Assembly (NCBI GenBank): GCA_038501785.1
Contig: JBAMJR010000154.1
Coordinates: forward strand, 434,001 to 498,000
Length of the DNA stretch: 64,000 bases
DNA from: Myoxocephalus aenaeus
Lineage: Eukaryota > Chordata > Actinopteri > Perciformes > Cottidae
Reading direction: 5' to 3'
Shown here: positions 50,743 to 62,290 of the stretch, piece by piece
Layout: every line of letters starts with the position of its first letter
How positions within the stretch are numbered: the first letter of the stretch is position 1
Position numbers and translations under genes: made by a program
Notes under the pieces: model-generated
Told to the model about the DNA's origin: nothing
Database searches by the model: none
Seen by the model: only the letters and a program-made list of their open reading frames with translations

Positions 50743-52104
50743 TTAGTTTAGTTCTCTTAAGGTACAGAAGTTAATGGGATGACACAGTTGTCGGGGCGCC
50801 TGTGTTCATCGCCACATGATGGCAGCATAGTTTCTTTTATTAACAACTGGGGCAGAGTGACTCTGTTTTCTGTAACCACTTCCATGTATCAATCAGACTA
50901 CGCTCTGAATTGTCAACTTGGTTTTGGTTTTTTTCTGTCTGCCAGAGCATCCCAGAGCACTCCAGACTGTCATGAATATACAGGGTTTGACAAAATAACA
51001 CTTTCACAATCTAATGCAAGCCAAGCCAATACTATCTTTATTACACTTTTCTGTCTGTTAAAGAAATGATGGACTATAACTTTGAAGTGATACATTTGTT
51101 GGTATATGTTCCCCAATATTTCGAAATAACACAAATTACAACATGACAAAACCATAGTTAAAGTCTCAACAAAAGTTGTGTTATAACTTTAAAACATTCA
51201 ATCCAGTGACATCACCCATTTGACAAAAACAATGTCATCTTGTGTAAAGAGCAATTTAAGACTTGAATTACCACAATGCAACTCAATGTATGAGTTATAT
51301 AGCCTGGTAAACACCCAGTTTGAAACGCTGGCTTTTTGTTATAAATAATAAAATATCTGGATGATATACAACTGTGCCCACTTTGAGTATTCCTCCCCAT
51401 GACTGGTGAGCTAATGTTCATGTGTGAAATTGGTAAAAAGTACCTTTTAATTGATTTAGTCTGGCGAAGCCTTATTTATTTGCTGTTTCATTTAAGTGAC
51501 TGATTATTCTTTCGATCCATTTCATCACTTTGTTGTTATTTTCCTTTATTCTGCCCATTTGCCAGTGAGGGCATGATGAGACCCCATAGCTCCAGACCAG
51601 GGAGGGGTCTATCTGCCCATTGTTTCCCTGAAAGGCGAGCAATCCTCTCCCCCATGGGCCAGTGGGGCTGCATGTCGCTGCTCATTAGTGGAGTACAGTC
51701 TCTGTATTCAGCTGTCTGGCATTAGAGACAGAATGAGCAACAAGTCTGTGTCTGCATGAGACTGTTCCTCTAATTTATCATAGTTAACAACTGAAGTCAG
51801 GTTTCTTTTCCTCAAGGTGCAGGGGAGTTTTCTATGGGAAAATTGTATTTTCCCGATGCATTCAAAACATGTTTGAGTGTAAGATATTGAGCTATACAGG
51901 GAAAAGTAAACAGCATCTAAGTTGATTATACGAATAAGGAGGTTCCCCTAGAGAATGCACAAGTCATCAGACTGTTTGATTGTGGTCAGGGAGGATTTCA
52001 CAACATAGTTCCACAATCTTGGAGTTCAGAGTCAACATATGGATGTGCCAAAACATTCATTACAGCAGTGTGCTGACTGCATGGCTGCATAGCTCTTATC
52101 ATAC

Positions 52105-52293
52105 CTTTTCTTTCAGCCTTTCATGAAATAGATGGTTGCTATTGCTGCTTAAGTTCTTGACGGTCACGCCCACTCGGTTGATTATCATTTCAATCCTCTG
52201 CAGTAGAGCAGCTGGTGTAGTGGATCTTGCAGTGTTCAATGACATGAAAATGATGCCAAATGACAGGACACAGATGTAAGCTGCTTTCATCAT
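52105..52293 (-). CDS. Putative first exon of a secreted peptide or cytokine-like protein
   Basis: An open frame of 63 codons beginning MMKAAYICVLSFGIIFMSLN, a good signal peptide: basic residue near the start, then a hydrophobic core of about 14 residues. Cleavage is likely near residue 23. The mature part has an amphipathic stretch (ALLQRIEMIINRVGVTVKNL) and one possible N-glycosylation site, NLS. The frame ends at a consensus donor, AAG/GTATGATAAG, in phase 0. This looks like coding exon 1 of a small helical secreted protein, but I do not recognise a family and no downstream exon is convincing. It may be chance or a relic. Confidence 0.35.
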
Positions 52294-52777
52294 GCGTTAA
52301 AAATTCCCATTTTTACAGGAGGTTCTCTTGACTTGGCCTTTAGCACACCAGGCAGAACACGTTACATATGCATTCAGCTTCTTTTCTTCTAGTTTATAGT
52401 GTCATCTTTTATCGTTCTTCGTGTAAAGAAGGACGAAACGACGCTGCACATAATAGAAGCACTTCTCTATGTTTTTTGATCTGCTATCAATAATTCAAAC
52501 GTAGAAATAGCTATCCATTATTTAACAAATAGACAACTAAAGTATTTAGTAAAAGCAATATGGTTATAATGTAGCCCGTTTCAGTCACCATTGGATTACA
52601 GCCTCTACTTTATTTCAAGAGAAAAACATGCTCTCATGAAAAGGAAACACTGCCTGATATTGACATTTTGTGCACAAAACGGGAAGTTATTGTGAAAGAT
52701 AACAACCGAGACATTCTAGGGAGTTATTGATCTTGAGCATCTGTTATCTACTTTTGTGTGTGTTGCAGAAGCTCAAA

Positions 52778-52803
52778 GGGGGGGGGGGGGGGGGGGGGGG
52801 GGG

Positions 52804-52834
<31 letters not shown>
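52778..52834 (+). repeat. Poly-G plus (GA)n tract
   Basis: 27 consecutive G bases, then AGG, then about 13 GA units. It abuts the left end of the GC-rich element starting at 52855. Confidence 0.95.
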
Positions 52835-52838
<4 letters not shown>

Positions 52839-52854
52839 GGGTTGGGTGGGCGGG

Positions 52855-52974
52855 ATGTCGGAACCGAGTCGAAGAGGAAGTAGACTGGTTCGATGAGTTT
52901 AAGTACATACGGCTCGGCTGATTGGCCGAGTACGGGGCGTGGTCTTCGCTCCCAAACTACGTTTCACAAAACAC
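52855..52974 (+). repeat. Left 120-bp terminal direct repeat
   Basis: Partner of 55592-55711, about 97% identical. It contains the inverted repeat CTCGGC/GCCGAG and ends ACAAAACAC. Confidence 0.88.
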
Positions 52975-53699
52975 CATTTCACTAACAAAGACCACGCCAA
53001 ATAGCGAACGAGTTTACAGGTTGTTTATTGTGCGATGGAAAGAGGGTCGGGTCGCCGGACCGGGGTCGAGGGATGAAGAGGTGGTTGTAGGTGCGGGAAC
53101 GAGACGGGTAGAGTGGGTCGTGACGAGAGGGTCGAAGGGGTGCGATGAGGCTGCTGCCGTCTGGTGGCTAGAGGGAACGGCGGAGGTGGAGACTCGTGAG
53201 TGGGGGTTATCTCTTCTGAAGCTCTGGCTGTGCAGAGTCCCCCAAAAGGTGCTCATGGAGAAGAGTGAGCGTGAGCGATTGCCAGTGACGTTGGCGCAAG
53301 TAGAGGAGCAATGATGTTTCGCCGAGAAGTTCGGCTGTCTGGCGTCAAGAAGTCGCAGTCCGGTTTGCGTGGACTTCGGTGCGAGTCTAGTCGGACTAGT
53401 GGACAGTGTTGGTTGGTTTTGCTGCGCTGGAGGTGATAGACGATGGTGTATGGGGTGTGTAGCTGCCGAACATAGTGGCATGTCATAACGATGGTGGTCG
53501 GAGTTTTAGCCTGTAAGCTCTGCGGCGTGGGAGACTGAAGAAAGCCGGCGAGAGTGCGGACTTTAATACTTTGTCCGTGAAGGGAGACCTGTAGCCCGAG
53601 TGGTGCGTACTGCTGCGGTTCAGCTTTGTAGAGACGTAGCATGGCTATGTGTGAGTGGGTTGTGGCCGGACGCGGAGCCCCCAAAGAGTTTATGGTGGT

Positions 53700-54040
53700 A
53701 ACTCGACTACTACTGAGCGTAGGTGGATGTCTAGGTGGATATCGGGCCGGATCACGGTCCGGGTGTAGATGTGATCCATGTAACCTATGGAGCGCAGAAG
53801 CACGACGAGGCAGGTAGGATATGGGGTAAGGGTCGAGGGTTGAGGGATGAGGGAAGATGGGTAAGGGATGAGGGAAGGAAATGAGGAGGCTATACTGGCG
53901 ATTTGACTACACCTGCACGTGGGTGGATGTCGGGCCGGATCGCGGTCCGGGTGTAGATATGATCCATGTAACCTGTTGAGCACAAGAGCACAACAATGTA
54001 GGTCGGATATGGGGTAAGGGTCGAGGGATGAGGGTTGAGG
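53700..54040 (+). repeat. 188-bp tandem duplication inside the GC-rich element
   Basis: Two diverged units, with CGGGCCGGATC at 53743 and 53931. Each continues through GGTCCGGGTGTAGAT, GATCCATGTAACCT and GGATATGGGGTAAGGGTCGA. Confidence 0.8.
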
Positions 54041-54290
54041 GTTGAGGGGTGATGGATGGGGGTAAGGGATGAGGGAAGGGATGCGGGAAGGGATGAGGGA
54101 AGGGATGAGGGAAGGGATGAGGGAAGGGATGCGGGAAGGGATGCGGGAAGGGATGCGGGAAGGGGGTGAGGGTCGAGGGTCGATGGATGAGGGATGAGGG
54201 ATGATGGGTAAGGTCGGGGGATGAGGGTCGAGGGGTGATGGATGAGGGGTAAGGGATGAGGGAAGGCCGGTAAGGGATGAGGGGTAGGTT
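53820..54290 (+). repeat. G-run minisatellite (GGGATGAGGGAAG-like)
   Basis: About 470 bases composed mostly of short variants of GGGATGAGGGAA and GGGATGCGGGAA. GGG runs are spaced every 3-6 bases on the plus strand, so the tract should be able to form many G-quadruplexes. Confidence 0.88.
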
Positions 54291-54697
54291 GGGATGGCGC
54301 GCCGCGAGCTCGGGATGCGGGAAAGAGTGAGCTGCGAAGGCTCGACGATGTGACTTAGGTCTCGGTATTATCCTGATTGGACTGCTGTCAGCTAACTAAT
54401 GCTTCGGATGAGTGGAACGTGATGTGTATAGACAGTTGGCGCAGAGCCGGTTCGGGGGTCGTGAATGGGGCGTCCGTCGACTCGGGCCTGCGGAGGCTGG
54501 GCAAGAGATGTTGCGGCGCAGGGTAAAAGGTAGGTGACTGACTGTTGTGATACCATGGGGTAGGTGGGAAGTGGCGGTTTGAGTGCAGAGCGACCGAGAG
54601 CGGTTAACGATGCTCTGGGGATTCTGTGGAGATTAATTTGTTTAATTGAGAAAGTAAGTTTTTAGTTACTGGCGCGAGTCGTTGCCTAGGCGTATGA

Positions 54698-54845
54698 CTG
54701 GTCGAGCGGATGGTGACTACAGTCAAACTGGTGGGAGGAAAACTGAGTCGAAGGGACGCTGGTCGAGCGGATGAGGTGACTACGGTGAAACTGGTGGGAG
54801 GAAAAATGAGTCGAAAGGACACTGGTCGAGCACATGCGGTGACCC
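54698..54845 (+). repeat. 62-bp tandem repeats
   Basis: CTGGTCGAG recurs at 54698, 54760 and 54822. The first two are followed by GGTGACTAC, AAACTGGTGGGAGGAAAA and TGAGTCGAA. There are two full units and one partial unit. Confidence 0.8.
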
Positions 54846-54939
54846 GGATGCTGGCGAGGCTGGTGGCCGTATAGCGCTGGTAAAGCTAGTCATAGTGATT
54901 TTGGGGAAGAGCCCAGGGAGAATCTGGGAGTTTGGCCAT

Positions 54940-55005
54940 GGCTGGGGATCGAATCCGCTACCTTGTGGTTGCGGGACGACCACTGTGAGCTACGACTGCC
55001 CTGGG
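54940..55005 (-). repeat. Antisense SINE head fragment
   Basis: The minus strand reads CAGTCGTAGCTCACAGTGGT, then CGTCCCGCAACCACAAGG and a B-box-like GGATTCGATCCCC. This is the same family as the SINE at 2467-2690. It lies within the GC-rich element. Confidence 0.65.
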
Positions 55006-55591
55006 CTGTGGTAGCCTTTGACAAGGTAGGATGAGTTGGCTGATGCGTGAGGCAGAAGCACGAGAATGGAAAAAAAATGCTGAGTGAAAGTCAGTGGGTA
55101 GGTAGTAAAGTCTGGATAAGAAGTTGCGAGGTGAGACGTCTCTGGTACAGAGGCAGCTTGAAGAGGGTGGGACACGACCTGGCTTTGCAGTGGATGGCTG
55201 AGTTTCTCCGGCCACGGGATGCGTCGTGACGTCATCGGCAGGCGGCGCGGGAAACCCGGAAGTGCTCTTGGCGCTTGGAGATCGAGGGCGTCCTGGCCGG
55301 CTCCGGGGGCGGCGCGGGGGACGCGGAAGTCGGGATCTCCGGCGGCTGGAAGAGCGGCACGGGGAACGCCAGAGTCGGAGTTCGCTCCGCCGTTAGGAGG
55401 CGAGGGCAGGCGACTCCGGGGCCGTCGGAGGATGGATGCCGAGAGCCGCGGGGATCGCCGAGGGCCGGCGACGAAGCGCAGTGTGAGGGGGAGGGAGCCC
55501 CGGGACGCAGGTCAGCTGGCCGTCCGGGAGGTCCGGGGAGGAGCGCCCGCATCGGGCAAACTGCACGAGATTTGCTCGTGCGTCGCACGTC

Positions 55592-55711
55592 ATGTCGGAA
55601 CCGAATCGAAGAGGAAGTAGACTGGTTCGATGAGTTTAAGTACGTACGGCTCGGCTGATTGGCCGAGTACGGGGCGTGGTCTTCGCTCCCGAACTACGTT
55701 TCACAAAACAC
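55592..55711 (+). repeat. Right 120-bp terminal direct repeat
   Basis: Same length and orientation as 52855-52974, with three substitutions. It marks the right boundary of the GC-rich element; AT-rich DNA follows at once. Confidence 0.88.
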
Positions 55712-55899
55712 AATTTTTTCCTCCAAAGTGTAATAATCTTTAAGGTTCATATTCATTAAATACCAGCGTTTAACCCAAACTGTATTCTACTATACATATT
55801 AAAAAAGTGCATTTATATTGGGTAAGCTGAAGTACGCAAGAATACATAAAAAATATAAAGTCATCATATTTAGGCATATCTTGAGAGCAGGTTTTTTTA

Positions 55900-55913
55900 A
55901 ATATATATATATA

Positions 55914-55972
<59 letters not shown>
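55900..55972. repeat. (TA)n microsatellite
   Basis: About 70 bases of TA repeat with one interruption (ACTG near 55913). Confidence 0.95.
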
Positions 55973-55973
<1 letters not shown>

Positions 55974-57677
55974 CTTAAGTGCTTATTTTGGCTAAATAAA
56001 ATATACAAAATAACGTATGATAATAATACATCAATATTCTGTGTATATATATATATATTTTTTTTTTCTTCTTCTAAATTGGGTTTGTTAAATGGATGTC
56101 AGATGCTTTTCATTATGTACAGTACTTGGGGTCAACAGAGGCAGTAATGGTTTCTAGCTCAGCAGAGATTTGGCTGCTGGGTTTTCTTCGCTGATCTCCT
56201 GCTGGGTCTATTGGAGCATACATCACCTTGGCAACTCACCCTTTTAGTGAGATCAAATTATACTGAAAGTTTTTCAGCTTTGGCTTAGAAGTTGAAATAC
56301 CTCCATGAAAATCTTCCAAACACAACAGGAACAGTAGGAGGGTTTTTCCATTGTTTCCACAATGTTCTTAAGCTTTAGCCCAAGTCACAGAGTCAGCAAA
56401 TATGAGGTGCGCACAAATCCAACTCATGTGCTTCTTGCAAACATGGACATGATTCACCGAGTGTTTCTTGACCTCTCTGTCTGAAAGGTTGAGCCTGTAC
56501 TGCATGGCTGCAGACACGAGTGGAGGTGAAGTTGGAAACCCTCGGCATGGTGTTCATGATTGAGCATGTGTTTCCTAAGAATTAGTCATGGTGGCTTTTC
56601 CGCTGAAGAGAAGTTATTTTTAACAACAAAGGCTTTAATAACAAGCACAGGCAGAGAATAACAATTGAAAGGAAGTGTTCAGTTTTGAGCCCATAACAGG
56701 AATAAAGAAAAGGCAGAACTGAATTGATACATTGCTGATGTATATTAAAAAAAAACCTAATCTAATCTTTATACTTTTGGTCCCCAGTAGGTTGAAACAT
56801 GCCCACAACCTCTTGGCCACTCAAGTAATGCAAAACAGCATGGTGCCTGATGTGAAAACACACTTGTTAATTCCTAATAAAAATTGGTGGAGATGGTTTT
56901 CACAAAATGACAGATTGCAGCTCAAGTAAATTCTCTGCCGGCTGTATGATTGCCATGACATAATGATAACACACCCTATGCAATTCCTTCACATCAATGC
57001 AAAAATTGGTTTGCACTTTGCAGAGACAACAAAGGAATCCCCAGAATTCCCTGTGTCATCTGCACGGCCTGCCTGAGAAAGAATTCAGAGAGGTCTGCGA
57101 GGTCCCACTCCCTTCATTGTTGATTCAGTGACCCCCCCCCCCCCCTCCCCCCACGCCCCCACCCAGGACCCATAAATGGATGCGGTCCTTTGTGCGAGGG
57201 GAGTGGAGCAGATTTACTGCGGATGGTCTCCCTACAAAGGACCACGACACTGTCACAACAGGACCAGGATCAGCTGCTCCCTCTTTCACACAGTATGATT
57301 TAATGCCGTGCTTCACACAACCACTGATGCAGACACAACTTCAGCAGTCACTCAGCATCCATGTACCTCGAAGACTTAGTCTGTACTTAATTACCTCTGC
57401 TTATTATAAGAATTCCAGTCTTACTTTCCATGAACATCCAATAATTACCTTTTTTAATTTATCTCCCCCACTGGTCATATTTGAGACCATGTCATCCGTG
57501 TGTAGAGATAAGTAACACTAACCAAAAATGTCGAAAATTCAGCGGAATATGTATTACATTTTACATGCAGGGTTGGTCAGTGACTTATGTTAGTTATTCA
57601 GCAACAACAGCCATCTGTTTTAACGTTGCATTGCGTTCATTAGAACACCAGCACCCCCCTCACAAAATGCCTTGGCC

Positions 57678-57846
57678 AACTGTGCATTTTGGGCATGCTT
57701 CCTTGTCCGTTCTACAACTTTTGGGTTTGGTTTCCTCCACCAGTCTGTTATGTTGACTTCATTACTGTGAAACAGAAGGAGTTGGCCCTTCTGTCTTACC
57801 AGGGTTTGAGTTTCAGAGCTCTTCAAACATAATCATTTCAGCATGA
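57678..57846 (+). repeat. Diverged duplication, copy 1
   Basis: Pairs with 58111-58276. Shared phrases in order: AACTGTGCAT, TTGGGCATG, GGTTTGGTTTCCTC, TGTTGACT, GGAGTTGGCCCTTCTGTCT, TTTGAGTTTCAGA, ATTTCAGCATGA. Confidence 0.85.
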
Positions 57847-58110
57847 AGGTGGCAAACCAGTGAAATCCAACCATTGCAACTGGTACCACTCGGTTTGTGC
57901 GAGTCCTCCAGATTGCAGCAAAGATGTAAAATCCTCACAGGATTGGTAAATTAGCATGTCATGTTATCAATTTGACATGCCTCTGTGTGCTGTATAAATG
58001 CCATCATCAATTAGACTGTGCCTAAATTAAGGTGTTACAGATATCCTGCATTTAAACACCCATCTGCTGGCATTGCATTGAAGTCATCACTATGCTTTTC
58101 TGCCCGTGAC

Positions 58111-58276
58111 AACTGTGCATCTTGGGCATGTTTCCTGGCCTCTGATAACTGTGGGGTTTGGTTTCCTCAACATTCTGTCATGTTGACTGTGTGGCTGTTA
58201 AACTCGAGGAGTTGGCCCTTCTGTCTCACCAGATTTTGAGTTTCAGAACATCTCAAATCTAATAATTTCAGCATGA
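58111..58276 (+). repeat. Diverged duplication, copy 2
   Basis: Direct copy of 57678-57846, offset by about 433 bp. It is non-coding and its origin is unknown. Confidence 0.85.
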
Positions 58277-58471
58277 TACTATCAATGATAATTAACCATT
58301 TTCATCTCAACAAAATCTGAAGAAAAACCCATGTTTACGCATGAAATCTAAAGGATCTGAAATTGTATTTGTAGATAAATGGCTGTAATTTCTGTATCTC
58401 TGCCAGCTACAACACAATGTTCAGAAAGAACAGAGTCTGCAGTCTGAGGCTAATGGCTGCATGCTTACAAG

Positions 58472-58474
<3 letters not shown>

Positions 58475-58542
<68 letters not shown>
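58475..58542. repeat. (TA)n microsatellite
   Basis: About 34 uninterrupted TA units. Confidence 0.95.
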
Positions 58543-58545
<3 letters not shown>

Positions 58546-59331
58546 TTTCAAATACAATTATTTTCATAGAATGACAAAAATGCCGTTATTGTATCTCCCT
58601 GAATATCACTTTTGTTTCTCTGATTAAGACTTATATAAGATAATCAATATTTAGCTTCAACTATGGAATATGTGTGCGGGTGGCACTAGAAAAGGAATCC
58701 ACAAATAAAACTGAACATCTTCACAAAGTATGCGTTCATTCTGCTTGTACAAAAGTGCAGCTAATATGTGAAGAAAGGCCTCCTCACCTGCAGGAGTCCA
58801 CCTGTTAAACCTGCACCAAATCTCCGGTTTCTCGATTCCCACTGACCTGAGACAATACCAGACCAGGGAGCTTCACCTCCTCTTGAAGCTCGTGTTACAC
58901 AACCACCCAGGGCAAAAGTGGACATGAAAGTGCTGTTTGTGTGGTTGGGTAAAGGCAGCTACACACCTTTTTGCTCACAGGGACACACACAGACCCAGTA
59001 AGCAGTTTCAGAAACCATTTCTTTGTTCTTTAGATTTATCAATTGCGCCAACAGGCGTTTAAAGTTTTGCAAGCATGCATTTGTCTTTCCTCTATCTTGC
59101 ACTTGTTCCTATATACATTGCAATAGGTGATATGCCATAGCAGGCATGATATGATGTGTGTCTGTCCATGGAAAAACTTTTGTACTCATCAATATAGCGA
59201 ACTATCAAGAATAATTATGCAATCAGTGTTAATCAGAGTCTAATTCATATTTAATTACAATGAGGGGTAGAATTTCAACAGTGAACAGTTAAGTATAATT
59301 TGATGCTTTGGTATAGAAAGCAACAGGTGAA

Positions 59332-59334
<3 letters not shown>

Positions 59335-59388
<54 letters not shown>
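59335..59388. repeat. (AT)n microsatellite
   Basis: About 27 uninterrupted AT units. Confidence 0.95.
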
Positions 59389-59390
<2 letters not shown>

Positions 59391-59748
59391 TAATATATAA
59401 TACACAGCACTGACAGCAGAATGGGATGTGAACGATGTGCTTAAAGTCAAGACTGTTGTCCCCGACAGAGACAGGAAGCCTGTTTGTCTGATGAGGGGAC
59501 GTATCTTTATCAATGAAAGAACCATCTTTCCTTGGTGAGAAGCCTTTAGAAAAAGGTCAACTGACAGGTTACATCAGTGAAGAGGCTTGTGATGATGCAG
59601 CTAATGCATCTGTTACCAAACCCACAGCAACAGAGATGCCATTCACATATCTCACACCAGAACCTCCCAAGTCATTTGCTGCAATTAGGAATGTGGTTAA
59701 GACCATCACCCCTCCCATCCCCAGCCACTGCCTGCCTGCCTGCCTGCC

Positions 59749-59866
<118 letters not shown>

Positions 59867-61368
59867 CTAACTTCAACAATGCCCACATTGTGTTGTGTTC
59901 TGCTGAGGGATTGTTGGCCAGGCGGATTCAAACTTCACACCAGCTTCAAACACATGAAGATACATTGATAAAAGTGAGTAGGCGATACAATGAAGCTGTT
60001 TTATGTTTCCTGCATGTTTGGCCAGCTCATATCACTGCTGCTGGTAGGTGGAAACCTCAAACCTTTTAAAAGCCATAACTACTGTGTGGAGATGTTTGTA
60101 AAAGCATTTCTTAAACCTGTAAGATCATAAAACAAAACGACAAAGATGAGCGTTTGTAACGGCATCAGGGATGTCCTGAAGATCTCTCACGTTTTCCATG
60201 AACACAGAACACAGAACCACAAAACCTTATTAATTATTTATGATCATGGTCAGGTTGGCAGGTGTTGTGGATGAGTGCGTTCATATTTTATTAATTCATC
60301 AATGGATGATTAACCCCAAATCAGAGTATATTGTCCATGTTCAAGTAGTCACACAGGGAATCAGGGTTTTTCCAATAAATCATCACATTGACTAAACTTC
60401 CAAAGATAGTTCAGCCTTTTAGTGACATTTTAGCTGAATCTGGGAGGTTTATTTGTCCAGCTGAGTGAAACAACTGAAATAACACAACAACCTTCATTAG
60501 TGTGGCCTTGGCTGCTATTTGTCTTTGTTTACATGTAAAGCCTATACTGCATAACAGATCGTTGCCCTTATGTATATAGAACAATATAAGCTACTCAATG
60601 TTAAAATACAAAGCGTATAGTTTGGTCCTAATGGCATTACTATTTAGTTTTTAACTCTTCGAATGAGACATTTAGAAGGAAAAAACAACAACTGCATGAC
60701 TTTAAATTGTAATATATGCATACATACATCTAGGTTGTTGGATGGTTGTCTGAGTAGGAATGTTATTCTTCTGTGGCATACTCATTTTGTGTGACAACTG
60801 ATTATATGGAAATTATGATACATTTCATAACTGTTGCCTCAAACTGTTTAGTTCAGTTTAAATTCAAAATACCTTGTTCGTATACAGGCCCTTTTTTATT
60901 TATTTTTACCAGAAGACATTTTGACATGTCAGTCAGGTCTAGATGATAAGATTAATGATGAGTGGATTCTATTTAGCTGCTTCAGGTTCAGGCTCCTGGT
61001 AATGTGCATGCTGGCTCATTTTTAATACTATTTATTAACACCTGGGCTTTTCCTACTCAAGTCAAAATATTCTGTCAAAAACGGCCTATTGAAGCAAAGC
61101 TGGTTTGCAAAAATTACACATAAAATCACAACAAACTAGCACATTTACACGAAAGAAATGTACAAATGATATTAGTGTCACGATAAAATTATAACATGTA
61201 ATCAATTCATACAGGGTCCAATAGTGCATACAGTGTGCAATAGACAAAGATGCATGCATGCATTATCTATTCATCATCTATTTGCTTCTATACCTGTATG
61301 TAAACATAGCTCAATCTGATCAAAAAGACTGCCCCTTTGCGTCCCTCAGCAGCACTGCTGGCTGCTGA

Positions 61369-61386
61369 CCGGAGGGGGCGCTGTGG
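61369..61386 (+). promoter_or_regulatory. Candidate CTCF-like motif in the itga6 promoter
   Basis: CCGGAGGGGGCGCTGTGG lies about 135 bases upstream of the itga6 ATG, in a GC-rich promoter-like stretch (61350-61470). The AGGGGGCGC core fits CTCF, while the 5' half is a weak match. Confidence 0.3.
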
Positions 61387-61518
61387 AGCCGGAGCGCAGA
61401 GCCCGGCGGGGGAACCAGCGGCAGCTCCAGTGAGACGACACCGGGCAGAGCGGAGAGGAGCAGCGGGGTCAGCGGCTCTCTAACTGTGGACTACTGGACT
61501 CACCTGGACGGCGCTGCA

Positions 61519-61715
61519 ATGCTGCTGCTGCAGCGGGAGGGAAGACCGTCTGCTGTTTATGTTGCACTTTTCTTTTATTCTCACTTTCTGGAGCCAACTT
61601 TGGTGCTCGCATTCAACCTTGACACCAGTCATGTCATCAGGAAAGACGGAGAGCCGGGGAGTCTGTTCGGGTTTTCCCTCGCCATGCACCGGCAACTCAA
61701 CCCGGATAAAAGAAT
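61519..61715 (+). CDS. itga6: Integrin alpha-6, signal-peptide exon (partial)
   Basis: Alpha subunit of laminin-binding integrins (alpha-6/beta-1 and alpha-6/beta-4), a single-pass membrane receptor. This exon encodes a signal peptide starting MLLLQREGRPSAVYVALFFY, then the start of the first beta-propeller (FG-GAP) repeat: AFNLDTSHVIRKDGEPGSLF followed by GFSLAMHRQLNPDKR. This closely matches ITGA6, including the FNLD and GSLFGFSLAMH blocks. It ends in phase 2 at a GTGAGT donor. Remaining exons lie beyond the window. I chose the ATG at 61519; the in-frame GTG at 61486 is not a plausible start. ITGA3 and ITGA7 are related, but position beside dlx2a and the sequence favour ITGA6. It cannot be settled here which teleost paralogue this is. 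Confidence 0.9.
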
Positions 61716-62050
61716 GTGAGTGGTGTCTTTCACCGTCCGCCTTTACCGCTCTGTTGGCTTTCATCTGCCAGTGATGTAGTTTAAACGTGCACCTGACCAG
61801 AGTCCTGTACATTACTGCCAGAAGTCAATCTTAACTTTTAAAAGATCCTATATCCTAATTTCTTTGCCTAAATAAGCTTATCCGGTGCAGGACACATGGT
61901 TTATTAGGGATTCTGCCTTTTCAAGACAAACCAATTTCCACCCATTGGTTATAATGTCCAGCATTGCTGCAACCTATAACAATACCGTAGTAATCATCTA
62001 CTAAAGCCCCACAGTGTTTCTTCTCCTGTTTTTGTTCTAATTTTCAATAG

Positions 62051-62290
62051 CAGTCTCCCCGTGGTGCTCTGAATATGAAATGGAAAGGACTCTAAAGACA
62101 ACAAGTGAATACACAATGGTTACAACTGTGATGCAAATGTGTCTGTAAGGTCAAACTGAGAGGAGAGCTGTAATGTTGAAGACTGTTGGTCGATTAATCA
62201 GTTGTTATACTATTTTGATAATCGGTTGATTATTTTAGTTGTCAGGACAAGAGGTGGTTCTCTGGATAGCATGTGAGGATGTGCTGCATG
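62051..62290 (+). repeat. Intronic direct duplication, copy A
   Basis: About 240 bp that recurs at 63219-63446 with few differences. Shared phrases: CAGTCTCCCCGTGGTGCTCT, GGAAAGGACTCTAAAGACAA, TTAGTTGTCAGGACAAGAGG, GGATAGCATGTGAGGATGTG. Confidence 0.9.

Larger units (their letters stand above)
49712..52104. other. Region upstream of dlx2a
   Basis: Non-genic apart from the promoter elements, a (GT)n run and a candidate CTCF site at 50539-50552. At about 51740-51970 (minus) a frame stays open for roughly 79 codons after a possible acceptor (GCATTCTCTAG). It could continue the putative exon at 52105-52293 but has no recognisable domain. Confidence 0.4.
52855..55711. mobile_element. GC-rich non-autonomous element with 120-bp direct terminal repeats
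   Basis: A 2.86 kb block much richer in G and CpG than its surroundings. It is bounded by two 120-bp direct repeats (52855-52974 and 55592-55711) differing at three positions. Each repeat contains TGTCGGAACCGA near its start, the small hairpin CTCGGCTGATTGGCCGAG, and CACAAAACA near its end, so TG...CA termini are possible as in an LTR. The interior has no recognisable gag, pol or transposase. It contains tandem duplications, a G-run minisatellite and an antisense SINE head. The best guess is a TRIM/LARD-like LTR derivative; a complex satellite unit is the alternative. No target-site duplication was found. Confidence 0.55.

Noticed and set aside
52105..52293. Assignment of the signal-peptide exon to leptin
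   Set aside because: The exon plan is loosely similar, but there is no residue match and leptin genes are not known to sit beside dlx2.
53014..53684. Open frames of 130-155 codons on both strands in the GC-rich element
   Set aside because: Low stop frequency is expected in CpG-rich DNA; the residues are Ser/Thr/Pro-rich and match no transposon protein I recognise.
55219..55658. Overlapping open frames of about 120-130 codons on both strands
   Set aside because: Extreme GC content leaves all frames open; residues are Gly/Arg/Pro-rich and without domain features.
61486..61518. N-terminal extension of the itga6 exon from a GTG
   Set aside because: The ATG at 61519 starts a good signal peptide, and GTG starts are rare in animals.
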